NCBI GenBank assembly: GCA_021613535.1
Contig: CP075496.1
Location: forward strand, 11,656,001-11,720,000
From: Adineta vaga
Lineage: Eukaryota; Rotifera
DNA: 64,000 bases
Direction: 5' to 3'
Shown here piece after piece: positions 56,012-64,000 of this stretch. Numbering within the stretch: the first letter of the stretch is position 1; each line of letters opens with the position of its first letter. A program made the position numbers and the translations under genes. A model generated the notes under the pieces. That model had not been told where the DNA came from. It made no database searches and saw only the letters and a list, made by a program, of their open reading frames with translations.

Positions 56012-56517
56012 TTAACGATCACCTCGTCCACGTCCACCACTGAAGCCACCACGATCACTACCGGGTGGTCCACCACCACGACCACCTGATTGTCCAACAA
56101 ATGAATTCATCGGTGGTCGTCCACGTGCTCCTCGTCCTCGAGCAATTTGTGCACGTAAAATAGCTGATTTACCACGACCAGCACCACCTTTGACACCACG
56201 CATATTTTTGAACATCGGTGCATTCTTTACAAGAAAATTTCAGAAAAAACTTTAATTGGTCTGGAGAAAAAATTCATTCTTACCTTTAACATATCAGGGA
56301 AAATCATAAATCGAATTTTTGATCCACGAACATAGATATATTCTAATTGAGCTTGTCGTCCATCACGATAAGTAACAGTTACATTTGATAATTGACAATT
56401 CATATTATCTTCAGCTTCTATTAATTTACCACGATAAACTTCTGAAGTTACAGATTCAATAGTGACAACATGACCTTCAGCTTCATGAAGAATTTTAATT
56501 GGAACTCCGATAGACAT
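56012..56517 (-). CDS. SNRPD3: Small nuclear ribonucleoprotein Sm D3
   Basis: Two exons (56284-56517 and 56012-56224), 447 nt, 148 aa. [20 protein letters not shown] opens the Sm1 motif, [19 protein letters not shown] carries the RNA-contacting loop, and [17 protein letters not shown] is the Sm2 motif; all are nearly identical to human SmD3. The junction lies right after DMLK. The tail has Arg-Gly repeats ([10 protein letters not shown], then GGRGRGDR), targets of symmetric arginine dimethylation that bind SMN. It is longer and more Gly-rich than the human tail. SmD3 pairs with SmB in the seven-member ring on U1, U2, U4 and U5 snRNA. Confidence 0.97.
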
Positions 56518-57569
56518 GTTTCAAATATCGATCTAAAACGTTTCAACAAATTACTTGTTTCTTTTGTAATACTTTTTCTAAAAATGTTTCAGTGTAAACT
56601 GTATAGAATATATTTTGTACAAAAATATGATTGCTCGATCCGTTGAAATCAGAACGAAGAATATATACAAAGGTATCGAAGATGTCGTTAGTATGTGGTT
56701 ATACGATCATATTCGATACTCACGTATATTGATCCAATGCACTGTAGCATCAAATCACCTATCTTATTTTTCAATCAAAATTATGTTTTAAAGATAGAAC
56801 GATGATTGGAATTCGGGTCACATCAATAACTAGACGTGTTTGAAATACATAAAAAAATATTTATTGACAAATTCGAGAGCATATAGTCTCTTATTGCTTA
56901 AAATCACTTGATTTGAACAATGTATAGGATCCACGAGGATACATAGAGATTTCTTGTAAAAGTTATGTAGTACAAGTCTTGTGACCTTTCACCGAATGGC
57001 AATTTGTTCTAATCTATTTTTCGTAATAGTTCAATTTCCTTTACAATTTTTCTCATTCAAGCGAAAGAATTATATGGTAATAAGATAGAATAAGTAAACA
57101 AACAAAAACTGTTTAGTATAACAAAAAAACAAGTTGTTTTTTCATTGCTTCGGAGAATTGATAAGAACAAATGAGTTTCTTCGAGATTTTGTTTTGTTAA
57201 TGAGAAGACGTACAAACAGATCCTTTGGGAGATTTTCCTTCTATAATTCAGTTCATATGTCAAGAAAGATGAGCTTGAGAGAATGTTATTGTTCTACTTC
57301 CTTTGAGAAATGAATATACTTTAGTTAACTGATTGATTTTTCTGTTCGATAAAATAAGATTTATGATTATTGATCTTCTATCTGGCACTTTCTATCATTC
57401 TCAATATTAACTTCAACTCAAATTGATCGATCATAACATCAAGAAAATGTCGTTTCTTTTTTTAAAAGAATAATTTGTAATCTATTTGTTCAAAAAAACT
57501 TATTGAATATATAAAATTCATCAATAAGAAGGACATGTATTACAAAAAAAACTACATAAGAATGCATTG
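56518..57569. other. Intergenic region upstream of Sm-D3
   Basis: About 1 kb, AT-rich; it must hold the Sm-D3 promoter at its left end. One open frame (57057-57263, -) has no protein-like signal. I see nothing else. Confidence 0.55.
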
Positions 57570-57782
57570 TTAATCTCCGAACGTTACTGATTGATTTGGA
57601 AAATCCAATCTGGTGTTGCTGTTGTCTACAGAAACTTTTTTCTTGCTACATAAATTTGTTTTTCGAATTGTTGATGAAATTCTTAGAATAGGTGAACGAA
57701 TTCTTAATGCATCGCTTTGCTCAAATAACACAAATAAACACAAGATCCAAATAATTAAGAGTTGAATGTTAAGATACTGCAT
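57570..57782 (-). CDS. Small secreted peptide precursor, unknown function
   Basis: A single exon of 70 codons. The first about 25 residues (MQYLNIQLLIIWILCLFVL, then FEQSDA) are a strong signal peptide with a likely cleavage after Ala. The mature 45 residues are basic then acidic: LRIRSPILRISSTIRKTNLC, then SKKKVSVDNSNTRLDFPNQS, ending VTFGD. There is only one Cys, so no internal disulfide. A Lys-Lys-Lys run could be a processing site, giving a 20-odd-residue Arg/Ile-rich peptide. A good TATA box lies about 75-85 bp upstream. I recognise no family; a peptide hormone, an antimicrobial peptide or a secreted effector are all possible. Confidence 0.6.
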   Translation of the reverse strand: MQYLNIQLLIIWILCLFVLFEQSDALRIRSPILRISSTIRKTNLCSKKKVSVDNSNTRLDFPNQSVTFGD

Positions 57783-58298
57783 CGTACTCGAAATATATCG
57801 TTAGAAATATGTTTGTATTTACTGTCAATATTCATTGTTTTTAATATTTCACAATCTATTTATAAACCCCCCTCCGCATCGAAAAACAAAACATACACGT
57901 GTCCGCTTTAACATAGATTTATTCAATATTGACTCTACGTTTTCTCTTTTCGCATATTTTCCTCATTTGAAAGTATCGAAATATATCCGTATATGATTAC
58001 CCCATAAACATAGTTTCTCTTTTGTCAAAATCTTGTCCTTTATTTTTTTCAAATGTGATTAACAAACTATCAAAAGCGCATATTTCATACCTACTGACAG
58101 ACAGAGGAGAGAAAAACAGTAGGTGGAGAAAAATATTACAACGAATAACTAAAGGAAATAAAAACGATATTCTTATTTATAATAAATGTATAAAGTCCGA
58201 AAAATAGAAGAAGAAAAATCTACATTTATGCATACGTATAGAATCAAAACAGAAGAAAGTAAAAACAAAAATAGTTAACACCGATTTATCAAGTTAAG
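57783..58298. other. Intergenic region between MFSD6 3' end and the small peptide gene
   Basis: About 500 bp. Apart from the TATA box at 57856-57867, no feature was seen; the open frame 58022-58207 is chance-like. Confidence 0.55.
57856..57867 (-). promoter_or_regulatory. TATA box of the small secreted peptide gene
   Basis: On the minus strand the sequence TTTATAAATAG occurs about 75-85 bp upstream of the ATG at 57782. That fits a transcription start near 57830 and a short leader. It stands beside a C-rich patch (57867-57873) that is unusual in this AT-rich DNA. Confidence 0.5.
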
Positions 58299-61731
<3,433 letters not shown>

Positions 61732-64000
61732 GATATCTAGATCGAAGTCAATATGTTGAAATAAAAATTGTCAAGTGAAAAAGTAGACATGTGATATAAA
61801 TTAATAATACACTTCATTTGATTACTCATTTAGCTTACTTGTGAATATTTCAACAAAGAAAATGATAAAAAGAAAATGAAGAAGAAAAAAAGAATCACTA
61901 AATACATTAAAGGAGATGTAGAAGAAATGACTCGAATGTGACTCGCTCGAGAGTTGCACTCTTGCTAACAATTACAACTACTATAGTTGACGATAGCATG
62001 ATGTTAATTGTAACTCGTTCAGCTTTTGTCGTTTATCTCATACATGCAATGCACAAACTAGAAGAGAAGATCTTTCTTTTCTTCTCTTCGCTTTCTCGAT
62101 TCAGTTCAACGATAAGAGACGACAGTCAGTGGCAACTATGAAATACGATGAAAACAAAGAACGTTTCCTAAAAGAAACGATGACAACATGCAATAGAATG
62201 TAACGTCGTTTTCTATTATAATATGCTGTTAGAAAGCAGGAAAGTTCGCTCTATATGACGTCGAATCATCTCCGTTTCTCGATTCTTTTTTTCTCTCTCT
62301 CTCTCCCTCTCCCTCTCTCGTTTTCTTCTCTTTCTTCTTTGTACGACAACAGTTCATTATTTTGAGTAACGCCAAAAGGGACGAAATAGAACAAGATCAT
62401 ACTCTTAGGTTTCTTTCTTCGTCTTCTTTTTTGTTACTAACTGATGAACATCGTTCTTGGACAAATAAGAAAAGAAATAAGCTGAAAAATCTTCAGAATA
62501 TTCTTTTAATAAGCATCACTCTTTTTTGCCTATGTTGACATTGAACAAGATGATAGACAAGCATTATTCAACTCATCCACTATTCATATGTGAAGTGATA
62601 GACGACACGCATTTACGCTTCTAGAGAACTGATTTTGACGGATGTCAGTTGTTATCAATTGTAAGAAAAAGAAAACTAACATTTATTATTGAAAGAGCAG
62701 TTTTCTTCTCTCATAAAGAACAAATACACTGTCTCTTGTCGTTTCGCATTTATTTCATTGCCTAGTCGGAAGAGAGAGAGAGAGAAACTATTGAAAAGGC
62801 AAACTTTAAAAACTACCCTATTTGTCCGTAGTAAACGTTGAATAGAAAGAAAAAATAACAAGGAAATCATGTCATAAACGACGACAACGACGACGATAAA
62901 GAAAAGATTAAATTAATATTTTAGCATATGAGACAGTTTCTTCCTCACTTAACGCTTATTGAATATATCAATCATGCAAACAAACGTGTCGATTCCGATT
63001 TTTTTTAGTTGGAAAAGAAGAAGGGAAAAAATCTTTTTTTTCCTTTTTATTTGATCTCGAAAAAGATGTTTAATTAGTCTTTTTTTTCTTTGCCTCGTCA
63101 AGTGTATCGTTTCTTTTGATTCTATTAATTGAAAATTCACTTAATAAACTTTCGGAATGAACAAACGGTTAAAATGAGGGATGTCTAGATGATGAAATTG
63201 AGGAAACTATTTCATACGGAAGACGAAGAAAAGCATCCTATTCGAATATGTTCAGTCTAGCAAATCTTTCTTTCTTTCTTTTTCTTTCCTTCTTTCTTTT
63301 CTAACAGTTAAATCTCCGAATATATTTTGTTCTCTCGAGAAAAAGAAAAACCAAAGACATCACGACTTGATAAACATGCAAATTCATTACAGGATATCGA
63401 CTATTGAGTGAAATCAATGCCAATGAATACAAGATAAATGACGTAAATCTCGTCCGTCGAATGAAGTTTTAATCTATAAAAAGAAAACACATCCGACTAT
63501 TCATATATTTATATAAAACCGGATATGAGATCAGGTGTATCCGGTGCAAGGTGTCAATTTGGAATTCTTTGTATTAAATACATATTTTCCTAGTAATAAA
63601 ACCCTTTCCGAACAATAATGTCAGAGTGTCTTCCGTTATTCGATCTAGTTAATCGAAATTCAAATAGACCAATTTTGTTTTTCAAGAGATGTCTTCAATT
63701 AGAAGTCGAATAATAGACATATTCCTCAGGGCTTTATCGGGAAAGATCTCTGATTAATAATGCAAAGCTCAGCTGCTTGTAGAAAACATTGTATTTCGTA
63801 TTGATTAATAAATAAATTCAAAGTTTTCTTTTGATAATATTGTCGTGACATGAATTTGTTGTTGTTCAAGAAGGAGGTGATTTTCCTTTTGAAATAAATC
63901 TTGAAAAAATATTTCAGTTTTCTTCATTTCTTTTACTTTCCTATAGAAAGAAATACGAAGTAATCTGCTTACTAAACATGTCATTAAAGATGTTTTAGAT
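61732..64000. other. Gene-free right end of the window, upstream of MFSD6
   Basis: About 2.3 kb of AT-rich sequence with pyrimidine microsatellites (62291-62320 and about 63266-63290) and a GA tract (62774-62784). It should include the MFSD6 promoter or a 5' non-coding exon near 61732-62300. Short open frames here look like chance. A gene beginning beyond 64000 cannot be excluded. Confidence 0.55.

Overview
The window is nuclear DNA from a small invertebrate animal. It is AT-rich. Protein-coding exons are cut by very short introns, mostly about 45-80 bp, with GT donors and mostly TAG or CAG acceptors. The gene set is metazoan: presenilin, Hmx, nanos, HECW, MFSD6, centrosomin, SNAPC1 and Sm-D3. 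Mixed in are several genes that look more bacterial or fungal than animal: an amidase, a PRTase-like protein and a UshA-type metallophosphatase. This mixture, the tiny introns and the composition suggest a bdelloid rotifer. That is an inference; no marker in the window proves it. No CRISPR, IS element, rRNA or convincing tRNA was seen.

Layout. 1-7823 (-): centrosomin/CDK5RAP2-family coiled-coil scaffold of about 40 exons, open at the left edge, with an alternative first exon at 6654-6733. 11234-12708 (+): TMEM185, convergent with presenilin (12819-14125, -). Presenilin is divergent from SNAPC1 (14756-16163, +), and BPNT1 (16232-17378, +) follows after only 68 bp, a possible operon. 18950-20393 (-): an Hmx homeobox gene with the largest non-coding flanks of the window. 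24849-25816 (-): PCTP-like START protein. 27072-29069 (+): membrane-anchored metallophosphatase. 29946-30665 (-): nanos. 31038-31336 (-): small membrane protein. 31609-32527 and 32699-34350 (+): two basic, probably nuclear proteins, the second ending in a linker-histone-like fold. 35785-36702 (+): PRTase-like protein. 36836-37196 (-): probable amidated neuropeptide precursor. 37914-45708 (-): HECW-type HECT ubiquitin ligase. 48000-54004 (-): SPA17-like protein (RIIa docking domain plus four IQ motifs). Its first intron contains a same-strand intronless gene (51442-52341) for an N-terminally acylatable protein. 54601-55228 (+): zinc amidase. 56012-56517 (-): Sm-D3. 57570-57782 (-): small secreted peptide with a TATA box. 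58299-61731 (-): MFSD6 transporter. 61732-64000: no gene seen.

The genes are mostly unrelated housekeeping, signalling and developmental functions, as in a normal animal chromosome. The most unusual items are the CM1-less, myristoylatable centrosomin start; the KR-flanked, Gly-Arg-ended peptide precursor; the RIIa/IQ gene with a nested acylated gene; and the Trp-Asp in place of Tyr-Asp at the presenilin active site.
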